From a virus, in IMG/VR virus record IMGVR_UViG_3300044825_000517, positions 1-38,632 of that record: a stretch of DNA of 38,632 nt, one strand, 5' to 3'. The translations under genes were made by a program, and so were the position numbers. Below are positions 14,759 to 24,429 of the stretch, one piece after another (position 1 is the stretch's first letter; every line of letters starts with the position of its first letter). The notes below the pieces were generated by a model that ran no database searches, was not told the origin of the DNA, and saw only the letters and a program-made list of their open reading frames with translations.

Positions 14759-15221
14759 GGTTAAGGGTTTCCGAGAATTTGAGGATTCGCTTTTAGAATT
14801 AGCTCAAGAGTTCGGCACGACCAAAGCCCGTCGGTCTTTACTTCCTGGCCTCAAATCTGCGATGGAGCCCGTAAAAGCGGCGATCCGAGCAAGAGTTCCT
14901 GTCGATACTGGAAAGCTGCAACTCAAGGTTCGCAACGGCGCAAAGGTTGCAACGCGCAAAGACAAATCTAAAAAGTATCTTAGCCGCGATACAGTTGCTT
15001 TCGGGTTTGTCGACGTTGGTGTTGGTTATAAAGATGCTAAAGGTGAGTACAGGCCAGCAGCAGAGGCTATAGAATTCGGTACGGCAGAGGTTCCTGCTAG
15101 ACCGTTCATCCGAAACAGTTTTCAATCAATGGCAAGCTCCGCTCTTGATCGGTTAGCGTCTCTCATGAGCGCTCACATGGATCTCTGGGCGGCAAAACAA
15201 CGAGCAAAGGTTAGAAAATGA
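14745..15221 (+). CDS. HK97 gp10-like tail/neck protein
   Basis: 158 residues. Pattern of the HK97 gp10 family: N-terminal IEVKGFREFEDSLLELAQEF, helix RSLLPGLKSAMEPVKAAIRA, the conserved RVPVDTGKLQLKVRN turn, and AIEFGTAEVPARPFIRNSF near the end. The family acts at the head-tail junction. In HK97-like genomes it usually lies between head closure and DUF3168-type genes; here it comes after the tail tube gene, a displaced position. Coupled to the next gene by ATGA. Confidence 0.85.
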   Translation: MGKIEVKGFREFEDSLLELAQEFGTTKARRSLLPGLKSAMEPVKAAIRARVPVDTGKLQLKVRNGAKVATRKDKSKKYLSRDTVAFGFVDVGVGYKDAKGEYRPAAEAIEFGTAEVPARPFIRNSFQSMASSALDRLASLMSAHMDLWAAKQRAKVRK

Positions 15222-15685
15222 GATTACAAGACAAGTTTGGTTCTTCGTTCCAAAGACAGAAATACGCAGACATTGATTTCGCTGGTCATGCGCTAAAGGT
15301 CTATCTTCCCACCAGGAAGGAAATGCTTGAGCTTGAGGGCAAAATCAAAAACCCTCCTGATGCTCTGTTAGAACAGGAATACACAAAGCTAGTCGATACG
15401 TTTGAGAAGCTCTACAAGATCAATAAAACTGTAGAGGTTGAGCGTAAAGACGATGACATTGTGGTCGAGGGCCGAAGCCTAAAAGAAGCATCACGGTTTA
15501 AGGCCCAAGAGATCATGCGCGAAATTGCGCTTATAAATTTAGTCGGTTTTGAGGAAGGGCAAGAGCTTTTTGCGCTTTCCTATGAAGATATTTCTGAAGC
15601 CTTCTCTCCAGCGCAGATTAAGCATCTAACTGAGTTGATCGAAAAGGCAGTAAACCCAGACTATAAGGAAGTCGAAAAAAACTGA
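15218..15685 (+). CDS. tail assembly chaperone, upstream product (G-like)
   Basis: 155 residues. Helical acidic protein (LPTRKEMLELEGKIKNPPDA, RFKAQEIMREIALINLVGFE) of the size and place of lambda G-like chaperones. The 3' end carries the slippery heptamer AAAAAAC at 15676-15682 directly before the TGA, and the -1 frame continues open into the next ORF. Most ribosomes would make this short form; a fraction would make the fused form. Together they coat the tape measure during tail assembly (known for the lambda system). Confidence 0.85.
   Translation: MRLQDKFGSSFQRQKYADIDFAGHALKVYLPTRKEMLELEGKIKNPPDALLEQEYTKLVDTFEKLYKINKTVEVERKDDDIVVEGRSLKEASRFKAQEIMREIALINLVGFEEGQELFALSYEDISEAFSPAQIKHLTELIEKAVNPDYKEVEKN
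15676..15682 (+). promoter_or_regulatory. -1 ribosomal frameshift site
   Basis: Slippery heptamer A AAA AAC in the correct phase (codons AAA at 15677-15679 and AAC at 15680-15682), followed immediately by the TGA stop. Slippage by -1 continues at CTG 15682 and joins the downstream frame without another stop before 16035. Classic G/GT arrangement. Confidence 0.88.
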
Positions 15686-16035
15686 AGCGGTCACTATATC
15701 GGCAAATCCGGGCGGCAATGATCTTTAACGGTCAGTCTCCCGAGGTCATTGAAAGCCTTGATGTAGTGACCACGCGAGAGTTAGAATTGATGTACCGCGA
15801 TGGCATGATTGGCGCGAGACAAAACTTAATGTTGATCTCGCATTTGATGGCAATTGTTTACAACGCGTTGTCTAAAAACCCAATCAAGAGCCGTGAGTTT
15901 TTCCCGCACCTGGAGGAGTATTTCGTCCCTCCAAACTACATGACAAGACAAGAGCGAGACTTCCTGGCGTTTACAAGTCTGCCGGGGTTCAAGTCAGAGT
16001 TTTTAGACATCTTAGGGGGAAACAATGGCCGGTAA
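15682..16035 (+). CDS. tail assembly chaperone, frameshift extension (T-like)
   Basis: The -1 frame from 15682 gives 117 residues, beginning LKRSLYRQIRAAMIFNGQSP. Joined to the upstream frame it makes a product of about 272 residues. An ATG at 15718 exists, but no clear ribosome site precedes it and the open frame upstream of it supports frameshift translation. Contains ELMYRDGMIGARQNLMLISH and FFPHLEEYFVPP, helical segments typical of the T part. It overlaps the tape measure start by 11 nt. Confidence 0.82.
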   Translation: MKRSLYRQIRAAMIFNGQSPEVIESLDVVTTRELELMYRDGMIGARQNLMLISHLMAIVYNALSKNPIKSREFFPHLEEYFVPPNYMTRQERDFLAFTSLPGFKSEFLDILGGNNGR

Positions 16036-17761
16036 GCTAATCGCAGCCCTACAAGTCGCGCTAGGTCTTGAGAGCGCAAAGTTCGTTCAAGAGATCGACA
16101 GGGCCAAAGCCAAAACCCGCGAAATGAAAGTCAGTGTCGATGTTCTCGGCACTGCCATGGGCGCTTTGCGCCAGCCTATGTTGCTTGCCGCTGCCGCTGC
16201 GGGAGCGTTTGCCACTTCGTTTTTCAAAGCTGCGGATGCGGTTAACGACTTCGCTGAGGGTTCGGGTTTAGCGATTGAGGAAGTCTTAGCTTTACAAAGC
16301 GCGATGGTTCAATCGGGAAAAGAAGCCGATAACGCCGCGCAGATGTGGGATCGGTTCTCGGTAACGCTTGGTGCTGCCGCTGATGGTCAAAAAGAGCAGG
16401 CCGATCTGTTTAAAGAATTGGGCGTAAGTATTGCCGACGCTGGTGGTTTGTTAAGACCAGAGATTGACATCTTCCGAGACCTAACGTCGGTTCTTTCTGG
16501 CATGAGCGCAGGCGCGGAACGCGCTCGATTACAAGTGCAGCTTTTTGGAAAACAGTTTGGCAATCTTGATATAACTAAGATTGACCAGCTTTCAAGAAAC
16601 ACCGATAAGTTCTCTGGCGAAGCAAAGAAGGGTGTATTGGCTATCGGTGAGATAGGCGACGCTATCGACCAGATGACTGAGAAGGCAAAGATCGGCTTTC
16701 TAACGCTGATGGGTAAAGCGCGTGACGCGTACATGGGCGTTAAAAAGTTCCTCGGATTTGGCGAAGAGGAGCCCGCGGTTCCTGCTCCGGTGGTTGGTGT
16801 CACGCAGGGCGGCAGGCAGTCAGGAACAAGGGTAAAGGCTGTAAAAGACTCGGGCGCTGATTCTGCTGCGAAAGCACTTAAGACTTATCTCGAAGGCTTA
16901 GACGCGCAGATTCTTAAGCTAAAAGAAGGCGAAGAAGCGGCGTTGCGGTTCGAGGCTGCAAAGCAAGGTGGCCCTGCTGGTCTTGCAAAGATGGAAGAGA
17001 TTATCCGTCTGCGCCGCGAGGAGGCAGAGCAACAAGAAGAGATGATGAGGCTTACAAAAGAAGCCAATCAAGAGCTGGCCGCGATGGAAGATCTCCGCAA
17101 GATGCGCCAAGACCAGATCGTTAAAGATTACGAGCGCGAAGTTGAGATCGAAAAAGAGCGTATGCAAGTCATGCTTGATCTTAGCCAGCAAGCAGAAGTC
17201 ACTGCAAACAAAGAACTAGAGGCAATGGATCTGACGAAAAAAGCAAGCGAGGAACAACTAGAGCTTTTGGAAGATATTAGAGACGGGTTCAAATCAGTTG
17301 GCTCAACGATTGTCGAGGCTTTTATGTCTGGCAAGTCTGCCGCGCAGGCATTCAAGTCAGCCCTTTCCTCTTTACTGCAAAAGCTAGCTTCTCGCTCGCT
17401 GGATAAGTTTCTAGACACAATTTTTAAATCGGATATGAAGGGCGCTCCCTCATTGTTTGAAAACTTTATGTCTAACGTTCCCGTTCTTGGTGGTCTCTTT
17501 GGTAAGCGAGCCGGCGGCGGTCCGGTTAACTCTGGAGCTCCGTATCTTGTAGGGGAAAGAGGGCCGGAACTATTTGTTCCAAGCATGGCCGGTCAGGTTG
17601 TTCCGTCTTACGCAATGAGCGGAACATCGACAGTCAATAACTACAACATACAAGCAATCGACGTTAAGTCTTTCGAGGAAAGAATCATGGGCAGCAATCG
17701 AGCGGTCTGGGCGGCTAACTCCTACGCCCAGAAATCGCTCTCACCGCGAGGCAGAGCATGA
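16025..17761 (+). CDS. tape measure protein
   Basis: 578 residues. N-terminal IAALQVALGLESAKFVQEID and a hydrophobic Ala-rich helix (about 53-68), long helical middle, a Glu/Arg-rich coiled coil at about 290-410, and the C-terminal signature GAPYLVGERGPELFVPS with a preceding RAGGGPVNSG, which is typical of tape measures. It sets tail length. At roughly 0.15 nm per residue the tail would be about 85 nm. Shine-Dalgarno AGGGGG precedes the start. Confidence 0.93.
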   Translation: MAGKLIAALQVALGLESAKFVQEIDRAKAKTREMKVSVDVLGTAMGALRQPMLLAAAAAGAFATSFFKAADAVNDFAEGSGLAIEEVLALQSAMVQSGKEADNAAQMWDRFSVTLGAAADGQKEQADLFKELGVSIADAGGLLRPEIDIFRDLTSVLSGMSAGAERARLQVQLFGKQFGNLDITKIDQLSRNTDKFSGEAKKGVLAIGEIGDAIDQMTEKAKIGFLTLMGKARDAYMGVKKFLGFGEEEPAVPAPVVGVTQGGRQSGTRVKAVKDSGADSAAKALKTYLEGLDAQILKLKEGEEAALRFEAAKQGGPAGLAKMEEIIRLRREEAEQQEEMMRLTKEANQELAAMEDLRKMRQDQIVKDYEREVEIEKERMQVMLDLSQQAEVTANKELEAMDLTKKASEEQLELLEDIRDGFKSVGSTIVEAFMSGKSAAQAFKSALSSLLQKLASRSLDKFLDTIFKSDMKGAPSLFENFMSNVPVLGGLFGKRAGGGPVNSGAPYLVGERGPELFVPSMAGQVVPSYAMSGTSTVNNYNIQAIDVKSFEERIMGSNRAVWAANSYAQKSLSPRGRA

Positions 17762-18405
17762 GCTTCCAAACCATTTTAGACATCAGCCAAACAATCACGG
17801 TTAACAACCGGCGGATGGTTGGGCAGCAATACTCAAGATCAGGGCAAGTAAGAACGGCGCTTTACGTTACATCCGTTCCTTGGGTATTCACAGTTAAGCC
17901 ACATTCGTTTCTTTACTATCCCCAGGTTCGAGATGTAATCCAGACCATCGACAACCTTGACCGGCAAACAGCGGCAACGATTACGTTTAGCTCCACAAAC
18001 CTTCAATGGTTTACCGCTTACCAAGGGCAGCTTAGCGGAGCTCAGGCCGCAGCGCTTACGCTTGCCTCATTACCGGCTGGCAACGCCACACAGATCGCTA
18101 TAGGTAATCTTCCGGCGGTCAGTAGCGGAACTATTGTGTTTAAGGCTGGCGACTTCATACAGCTTGGCAGTTACCCCTACAAAATTACGACTCAAGTTTT
18201 AAGGGGTTCGGGTTCGACTGTTAATGCAACGCTTCATCGACCAATTATTGGAACGCCAACAGTTGGAACGCTTACTGCGGTCGGATCTGCTTGCACGTTC
18301 TCAGTAGTCGCTGAAGTTTGTCCAACGTATACGTTAAGACCTATGACTAACGGAGCCTTTGTTGACTGGGACGCTGATTTTGTCTTTAGGGAGAATGTGC
18401 AATGA
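17758..18405 (+). CDS. tail protein, probably distal tail or tip
   Basis: 215 residues, beta-rich. Begins SFQTILDISQTITVNNRRMV and includes SSTNLQWFTAYQGQLSGAQ, FKAGDFIQLGSYPYKITTQV and a final FVDWDADFVFRENV. Order after the tape measure and before the hub-like gene is the usual place of a distal tail protein. Family not recognised with certainty. ATGA coupling on both sides indicates one tail operon. Confidence 0.65.
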   Translation: MSFQTILDISQTITVNNRRMVGQQYSRSGQVRTALYVTSVPWVFTVKPHSFLYYPQVRDVIQTIDNLDRQTAATITFSSTNLQWFTAYQGQLSGAQAAALTLASLPAGNATQIAIGNLPAVSSGTIVFKAGDFIQLGSYPYKITTQVLRGSGSTVNATLHRPIIGTPTVGTLTAVGSACTFSVVAEVCPTYTLRPMTNGAFVDWDADFVFRENVQ

Positions 18406-19058
18406 GTACCCCTATGGCAGCGCTTAGTAGCGCAAGCATTACCCACGGCGAATTTGTCAGACTCACGACCTCTACGGCAACTTACACATTTTGCAATGCA
18501 GCGGCTCCAGTGGTTGCCGATGGTATTTCTTTCACTGGATTAGGCAGCCTTCTTTCTGTTGGCGCAGTCAATCGAGAAATTAAAGCAACTTCGATTGATA
18601 TGATTATTGGATTGATTGGCATAGACCCAACAAATGTTTTTTTAGTTTTGGGATCTAACATCAAAGGCTCAACAGTAGAAGTTTGGCGCGGATTTTTTGA
18701 CTCCAACTATCAGATCATTACAAGCCCGTCTACACAGTTCTTCAAACGCTATCAGGGCATCGTATCCAACATTTCAATCACTGAAGATTGGAACGACAAC
18801 ATTCGAAGCCGTACCGCTACCGCGTCAATTTCTTGCACTTCTTTTCGGGCGGTCTTGGAAAGCAGGATTGCAGGCATCAAAACCAATCTTTCGACATGGC
18901 AACAGCGATACGCATCAGATACAAGCATGAGTCGGGTGGCTGCAATCTCTGGGCAATATTTTGACTTTGGAGCGCCGCCGAAATCAGGCTCGCAGTCAGA
19001 TCCGGGAACCGTTCAACCAGCACAAGCAGACATTAACGATATAAGCCAAGCAGGATGA
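18402..19058 (+). CDS. DUF2163-like tail hub protein
   Basis: 218 residues. Pattern of DUF2163-type baseplate hub proteins: ISFTGLGSLLSVGAVNREIK, then SIDMIIGLIGIDPTNVFLVL, VEVWRGFFDSNY, a middle ATASISCTSFRAVLESRIAG, and TNLSTWQQRYASDTSMSRVA. The family lies between tape measure and tip proteins in siphoviruses. Structural role inferred from pattern and order. The C-terminal 35 residues are Gly/Pro/Gln-rich. Confidence 0.65.
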   Translation: MSTPMAALSSASITHGEFVRLTTSTATYTFCNAAAPVVADGISFTGLGSLLSVGAVNREIKATSIDMIIGLIGIDPTNVFLVLGSNIKGSTVEVWRGFFDSNYQIITSPSTQFFKRYQGIVSNISITEDWNDNIRSRTATASISCTSFRAVLESRIAGIKTNLSTWQQRYASDTSMSRVAAISGQYFDFGAPPKSGSQSDPGTVQPAQADINDISQAG

Positions 19059-19492
19059 GATACGCCACAAAATACGACATGCCTCATTTGATTGACATGA
19101 TGAAGGCATACGCAGACGAAGCAGGTATAGAAACACTAAAGCAAAACCAGAATGAGGGGCATGTAAAAACGCTCTTTTACGAGATGATAAAAGGCCGGGG
19201 TTTTGTTCTGATAGATGATCAGTTTCGAGGGTTCTTGGCAGCTTATGTAACAAGAAACCTTTGGAACAGTTCGGTCAAAGAGCTTCACGAGGTGGCGTGG
19301 TGGGTTGTCCCAGAATTTAGAGATACATTTGTTGGCGGGAAATTGTGGTTGAGATTTAACAAGCTCGCGCAAGACATGCTAGATCAAAAGCGGGTTCAAA
19401 TTGTTTGCACAAGCCTAATGCCTAATTCGCCCAATATTGATTACACAAGATACAAGTTTAAGCCCATGCAAGCGACGTTCTTTCGAGAGTAG
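19055..19492 (+). CDS. GNAT-like N-acetyltransferase in the tail operon
   Basis: 145 residues. Reads as a small GNAT fold: MRYATKYDMPHLIDMMKAYA at the N-terminus, central strand GRGFVLIDDQFRGFLAAYV, then VKELHEVAWWVVPEFRDTFV with the usual V.P..R approach to the AcCoA site, GGKLWLRFNKLAQDML, and a final VQIVCTSLMPNSPNIDYTRY-type segment. It probably transfers an acetyl group, substrate unknown. Coupled by ATGA to the hub gene and three bases upstream of the tip gene, so it is co-expressed with tail proteins. Similar genes sit at this spot in other phages. Confidence 0.75.
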   Translation: MRYATKYDMPHLIDMMKAYADEAGIETLKQNQNEGHVKTLFYEMIKGRGFVLIDDQFRGFLAAYVTRNLWNSSVKELHEVAWWVVPEFRDTFVGGKLWLRFNKLAQDMLDQKRVQIVCTSLMPNSPNIDYTRYKFKPMQATFFRE

Positions 19493-19495
19493 ATC

Positions 19496-22400
19496 ATGCC
19501 AGCATCAATTATTCTTCAGGCTATAGGCGTAACGCTAACTGGATTGCCGTTAGCTGCCGCGACGTTTGCGATTAACTTTGCGGTTTCTTATGTTGTTACT
19601 CGGGCATTCGGATCTAAGCCGCCGCAGTCTCAAGACACAGGCGCGAGGCAACAGGTTCCGCCAGCCAGCAACAACTCAATTCCCGTGGTGTACGGCGACG
19701 CATGGTTGGGCGGTACGTTTGTTGATGCGGTTCTGTCTACCGATCAAAAAACGATGTATTACGTCATGGCGATCTCTTCCATTTCGTCTGATGCTTCTGC
19801 AACATTCTCATATGACCGCACCAAGTTTTACTATGGCGACCGTTTGGTTAATTTTGACGCAACAGATCAAACAAAAGTTATATCGCTTACAGATGGCGAT
19901 GGGAATGTAGATACAAAGATAAACGGCAATCTTTACATCAGCCTTTATACGTCTACCAATGCTGGCGTTATAACTTCAATCAACGGAACTGCTCCCAACG
20001 TGACAATGGGCGGCGCGGATATTCCTGTTGCTTTACGCTGGCCGGCATCTGGCCGACAGATGAATGGGTTGGCGTTTGCGATTGTCAAGTTGGTTTACAA
20101 CGCTGACGCGGGAACGACAGGGCTTCAGCCAATTACGTTTTATTGCAAGCATTACCCCAAGGGCGGAACGGTAGCAAAGCCTGGGGATGTTTGGTACGAC
20201 TACATGACCGATACGCGGTACGGCGCTGGCATGACGGGATTGGTTGATTCTGCAAGCGCAACCGCTCTTAATACCTACTCCGATCAGACAATTACCTACA
20301 CGCCAGCGGGAGGCGGTTCTTCCACTCAGGCTCGATACAGAATCAACGGCGTAATTGATACGGGCAAACCCGTTCTTGATAACGTCGAGAAGATGCTAGA
20401 GTGTTGTGACTCTTGGATGGCATACAACGCGGCATCCGGTCTCTGGTCGGTGGTTATCAATAAAGCAGAGACCTCTTCATTTTCTTTCAACGATACAAAT
20501 CTTATCGGTGAAATCAGAGTCTCTGCTGTAGACATCAATCAGCAGATCAACCAGATTCAGATTGAGTTTCCTTCTAAGCTAAACCGAGACCAACCTGATC
20601 TGGTTTACATGGAAACACCGGCGGGGCTTTTGTATCCAAACGAGCCTCCAAATAGACAGACCACGACGCTAGAGTTTACGAATGACTCTGTACAGGCTCA
20701 ATACTTAGGAAACCGAAGGCTAGAGCAAGCGCGAGAAGATCTGATTGTTACGATTACTTCTTCGTATCCTGGCATCCAAGTTGATGCTGGGGATGTAGTT
20801 GACATCACCAATGCAGACTACGGATGGACAAACAAACTTTTCCGCGTCATGAAAGTCTCGGAGGCAACCGTTGATGATGGGAACCTTGGCGCAACGCTAG
20901 AGCTTTCAGAGTACAACGCACAGGTTTACGACGACGCAAATATCACCGCGTTCACCGCTGCGCCTAATTCGTCGCTTCCTTCTCCTAATTACTTCTCAAG
21001 CCTTAATGCTCCAGTTATTGGAGACATAAACCCTAGCGTCGCACCTCCAACATTCTCGGCTACTTGCACGATGCCAGCAGTTGGCAGGGTTACAAAAATA
21101 ACACTGTTCTATACATCATCTGCCACGCCTTCCGCGACGGATTGGAAAACATGGGGCACATCTATTCTTTCTAATGGTGCGACATTTGGCAATAGCACGA
21201 GCTTTAAGTTCGACAGTATTAGCTTGGCTTCTGATAACTGGTACTTTGCTTTCTCTGTAGAGAATGATTCTGCCAAGAGCTCGCTATCTGCGACGAGCGC
21301 GGTCTTGAATTGGCTACCCACAACACCGGTCGGACCTACAGGGCCAACCGGAACGGGCGGGCCTACAGGGGCGCAGGGCCCTACAGGGGATCAGGGGCCT
21401 ACGGGAAATCAGGGCGCGACGGGGCCTACAGGGGCTTCTGTAACAGGTCCGACGGGAAGCACGGGCTTGATAGGGATTGCATTTTTAAATGCCTACTTAG
21501 TCCAGGCACAAACGGCAGCCGCACCAACATTTACAACACCAACAACTGGTTCGGCTGTTCCTGCTGGATGGTCAGCAACTACTCCAGCGGTGGCTATCGG
21601 TCAGGTTCTCTGGTATATCCAAGGTCGCTATAACGCGAACGCTGTAACGGTTGATGGAGTTCCTGCTAACTCGACCGCATGGACGGGGCCAATCGCTGCG
21701 TCAATCTTCCAGAGTATTAGGTCCGATAACTACAACGGGCCGACTCCTCCGACAACATCAAACTTTGGAACGGCTGGTTGGTATCTCGATCAACCCTCTG
21801 GCAACCTCTACGCAAATGCCGCGTATTTGCGCGGCGAGCTGGTAACGGGTGTTAGCGGAGCTCAGCGGGTCGAGATCAATAAAGGTGTTTCAAATAAAGT
21901 CGCGGTCTACAACTCAAGCAATACATTGCTTGCAACGTTTGGAGGAACCGGAACAAGTACCGATGCGTTGTTGATTCTTAATCCGGTTTTGACGGGAACG
22001 ACTGCTGTAGGCGCAAATGCTGAAATTCCAAACGTAACCGGTTTATCAAACAGCGCTTATGGGTTTTATGCAAAAACAGTTGATTCTTCCATAGAAGGAA
22101 CCCTTGGTGGCTGGGTAGGTACAGGTTCAACAAATATAAGAGCGGGTGCAAGCGGAACGCGTGATTACGGTTCGGGTGTTGTTAGTGGCTTTTTAGGCTA
22201 TCAAGACGGATCTTATTCGGCGGCGGTTCGTGGGTATAACACTTCTGGCGGTACAGAAGTCTCTATCGCTGACTCATCTGGCTATGCAATCAATGTCAGA
22301 AGCGGTTCAATCCGATACGGGTCTTACACGTTCCCGGCTTTTAACGGAAATGCCTCGCAATTTTTAACTGGTAATGCGACGTTCGCAGCTTTGACAGCAA

Positions 22401-23002
22401 GCGATATACCTAATCTTCCTGGTAGCAAAATCACAAGCGGATTGATTTCGGAAACGTACGTTACAGGTTTCAAGAACGGATCTACAAGCGTAGTCGGGTT
22501 TGCTGGAACGGGTTCGACAGCAACACTTCAAACACATATTGGGTCAGAGAGTACAAACCTTACGACGGGGAACATGGTTTTTTACACTCTGTCGGGCAGT
22601 ACTTATGCCGGCGTGTATATCAATCAAAGAGGGTCGACGGCCACTTGGTCAACCTTTACTTCTGATGCTCGGATGAAGGATGTATTGGGCGAGATTCCTG
22701 TGCCTAATGCGCTAGAAGCAATAAAGGCTATCGGTAAACCGGTCATTTGGAAATGGAAGCACGAAGAATCAAATCCAGTTTGGGGCTATACAGCGCAGCA
22801 AGTTGGGCAAGGCTTGCCTTCAGCCCTGATTGAGTCACCGCTATTACCAAACGGCGAATATCAAAAAGTCCCAGGAACAGAAGACCGAGTTCTTACTTTT
22901 GACAATACAAAATTTCAAATGTTGAAAGACATAGCCATTTGGGAACTTATTAACAAGGTTGAGGCTTTAGAGGCAAGAATTGCCGCTTTGGAGGCAAAAT
23001 GA
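19496..23002 (+). CDS. tail tip / fibre protein with collagen-like stretch and S74 chaperone
   Basis: 1168 residues. N-terminal 500 residues resemble a J-like tip protein: hydrophobic start, [33 protein letters not shown] and a long beta region. Residues about 613-657 are Gly-X-X collagen-like repeats ([19 protein letters not shown]). Then a beta-rich fibre shaft, and from about 1050 a peptidase S74 intramolecular chaperone with the Ser-Lys dyad in TSDARMKD (Ser 1056, Lys 1061). It ends in a coiled coil ([16 protein letters not shown]). Self-cleavage releases the trimeric fibre in known members. Host binding role inferred. Confidence 0.87.
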   Translation: MPASIILQAIGVTLTGLPLAAATFAINFAVSYVVTRAFGSKPPQSQDTGARQQVPPASNNSIPVVYGDAWLGGTFVDAVLSTDQKTMYYVMAISSISSDASATFSYDRTKFYYGDRLVNFDATDQTKVISLTDGDGNVDTKINGNLYISLYTSTNAGVITSINGTAPNVTMGGADIPVALRWPASGRQMNGLAFAIVKLVYNADAGTTGLQPITFYCKHYPKGGTVAKPGDVWYDYMTDTRYGAGMTGLVDSASATALNTYSDQTITYTPAGGGSSTQARYRINGVIDTGKPVLDNVEKMLECCDSWMAYNAASGLWSVVINKAETSSFSFNDTNLIGEIRVSAVDINQQINQIQIEFPSKLNRDQPDLVYMETPAGLLYPNEPPNRQTTTLEFTNDSVQAQYLGNRRLEQAREDLIVTITSSYPGIQVDAGDVVDITNADYGWTNKLFRVMKVSEATVDDGNLGATLELSEYNAQVYDDANITAFTAAPNSSLPSPNYFSSLNAPVIGDINPSVAPPTFSATCTMPAVGRVTKITLFYTSSATPSATDWKTWGTSILSNGATFGNSTSFKFDSISLASDNWYFAFSVENDSAKSSLSATSAVLNWLPTTPVGPTGPTGTGGPTGAQGPTGDQGPTGNQGATGPTGASVTGPTGSTGLIGIAFLNAYLVQAQTAAAPTFTTPTTGSAVPAGWSATTPAVAIGQVLWYIQGRYNANAVTVDGVPANSTAWTGPIAASIFQSIRSDNYNGPTPPTTSNFGTAGWYLDQPSGNLYANAAYLRGELVTGVSGAQRVEINKGVSNKVAVYNSSNTLLATFGGTGTSTDALLILNPVLTGTTAVGANAEIPNVTGLSNSAYGFYAKTVDSSIEGTLGGWVGTGSTNIRAGASGTRDYGSGVVSGFLGYQDGSYSAAVRGYNTSGGTEVSIADSSGYAINVRSGSIRYGSYTFPAFNGNASQFLTGNATFAALTASDIPNLPGSKITSGLISETYVTGFKNGSTSVVGFAGTGSTATLQTHIGSESTNLTTGNMVFYTLSGSTYAGVYINQRGSTATWSTFTSDARMKDVLGEIPVPNALEAIKAIGKPVIWKWKHEESNPVWGYTAQQVGQGLPSALIESPLLPNGEYQKVPGTEDRVLTFDNTKFQMLKDIAIWELINKVEALEARIAALEAK

Positions 23003-23301
23003 TCTGGTCAGTCACAAAACTGGAAGTCACAACCTACGAAGGTTTGGCAGATGTTGTTATCTCGGTCGGTTGGTCAGTGACGGATACTCAGCAAGGCGTT
23101 ACCGAGACGTTTACTGGCGTTACGCTAGTTGAGCCTCCAGGCGATAATTTCACACCTTACGATCAGCTTACAGAAGCTCAGGTTTTAGAATGGGTTTTTA
23201 AGAAGGTGAGCCAAGCAGGAACGGAAGCTATAGTTACTCAGCGCATACAAGACAAGATTTCTCCGGCGGTCGATCCGCCGCTACCTTGGAACAAGACATG
23301 A
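22999..23301 (+). CDS. DUF7936-like small tail-associated protein
   Basis: 100 residues: [20 protein letters not shown] followed by [19 protein letters not shown] and [18 protein letters not shown]. Two facing strands, a Thr-rich strand, then a helix after PYD.LTEAQV, the pattern of a small phage family found near tail fibres. Function unknown. ATGA overlap with the fibre gene and with the glycosyltransferase start at 23298. Confidence 0.7.
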   Translation: MIWSVTKLEVTTYEGLADVVISVGWSVTDTQQGVTETFTGVTLVEPPGDNFTPYDQLTEAQVLEWVFKKVSQAGTEAIVTQRIQDKISPAVDPPLPWNKT

Positions 23302-24362
23302 AAATTTGCGTTTACGCAATCGCAAAAAACGAAGAGCAATTTGTAAAAAGATTCTGTGATTCAGCAAAAGATGCTGATCTCATTTTGATTGCTGATACAG
23401 GGTCAACGGATAGCACTGCAAGCGTTGCTAGAGAGTGCGGAGCAACCGTTTACGATATATCGGTCAAGCCTTGGCGCTTTGATATGGCGCGAGACGCGGC
23501 GCTGTGTCTTATTCCTGGCGATTACGATGTTTGTGTGTCACTAGACTTAGACGAAGTTTTAGAACCGGGCTGGCGCGAAGAAATTGAGCGTGTATGGAAA
23601 CCCGAGACAACTAGACTTAGGTATAAGTTTAACTGGGGCCATAACATTGTTTTTTACTACGAAAAGATCCATCATCGAGCTGGCTACCGCTGGCATCATG
23701 CGGTCCATGAATACCCAAGGGCTGATTTGCGAATCAAAGAAGTCTACGCACACACCGACAAACTCTTAGTTTCGCACCATCCAGACTCGACAAAAAGCCG
23801 TGGGCAGTATTTAGATCTTCTTAGAATGGCAGTGAAAGAAGATCCGCGGTGTCCAAGAAACGCGTTTTACTTTGCGCGTGAGCTGACGTTCTACAAGCTA
23901 TGGGATGAAGCAATAACAGCTCTAAATGCTTATCTCAACATGCCAGAAGCGACATGGCAAAACGAGCGATGCTATGCCATGCGTCTTTTAGGTAAGGCTT
24001 ACGACGAGAAGCTGGAATATTGGCAAGCGCTGAAGTGGTTTAGAACGGCTATAGCTGAAGCTCCAGGAACAAGGGAGCCGTGGGTAGATTTCGCTATGTC
24101 TGCATACCGAAAGCATATGTGGAAAGAATGCTTTCACGCGTCTACAATGGCGCTAGAGATCAAAGATAGAGAGTTGGTTTACACCTGCGACCCCGAGGTA
24201 TGGGGATCTAAGCCTTATGATTTAGCAGCAATCTCTGCTCACAATCTTGGGCTTAAAGACGAAGCAATACGTTATGGGCAAATAGCTTGTGACTTGTCGC
24301 CAGAAGATGAAAGGCTAAAAAACAATCTAGCTTTTTACAAAGAAGCAATGGTAGAATCATAA
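23298..24362 (+). CDS. family 2-like glycosyltransferase with TPR-like C-terminus
   Basis: 354 residues from ATG 23298, which overlaps the upstream stop (ATGA); ATG 23286 adds four residues and is less likely. N-terminal GT-A fold: ICVYAIAKNEEQFVKRFCDS, LIADTGSTDSTASVAREC, and the metal-binding DLD at residues 83-85 within VCVSLDLDEVLEPGW. The C-terminal 170 residues look like tetratricopeptide repeats (LWDEAITALNAYLNM, EYWQALKWFRTAIAEAPGT, LKDEAIRYGQIACDLSPED). It could glycosylate a tail protein or a host surface sugar. Placement amid tail genes favours phage structural or receptor modification. Confidence 0.85.
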   Translation: MKICVYAIAKNEEQFVKRFCDSAKDADLILIADTGSTDSTASVARECGATVYDISVKPWRFDMARDAALCLIPGDYDVCVSLDLDEVLEPGWREEIERVWKPETTRLRYKFNWGHNIVFYYEKIHHRAGYRWHHAVHEYPRADLRIKEVYAHTDKLLVSHHPDSTKSRGQYLDLLRMAVKEDPRCPRNAFYFARELTFYKLWDEAITALNAYLNMPEATWQNERCYAMRLLGKAYDEKLEYWQALKWFRTAIAEAPGTREPWVDFAMSAYRKHMWKECFHASTMALEIKDRELVYTCDPEVWGSKPYDLAAISAHNLGLKDEAIRYGQIACDLSPEDERLKNNLAFYKEAMVES

Positions 24363-24379
24363 AAAGACACGATAGCCAT

Positions 24380-24408
24380 ACGTTCTGCCGAGAGTGCTTA
24401 GCGAACGT
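24380..24408 (+). repeat. inverted repeat in the gap after the glycosyltransferase
   Basis: ACGTTC at 24380-24385 is perfectly complementary to GAACGT at 24403-24408, with a 17-nt loop and no T-run. It lies in a 67-nt gap, the widest in the tail block. It may be a weak terminator, a processing site or an operator. Confidence 0.4.
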
Positions 24409-24429
24409 CAATTTACCGAGTGAGGGAAC

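Noticed and set aside
16387-16803. 138-residue minus-strand ORF within the tape measure gene
   Set aside because: Shadow of the helical tape measure; Ser/Ile-rich composition, no context.
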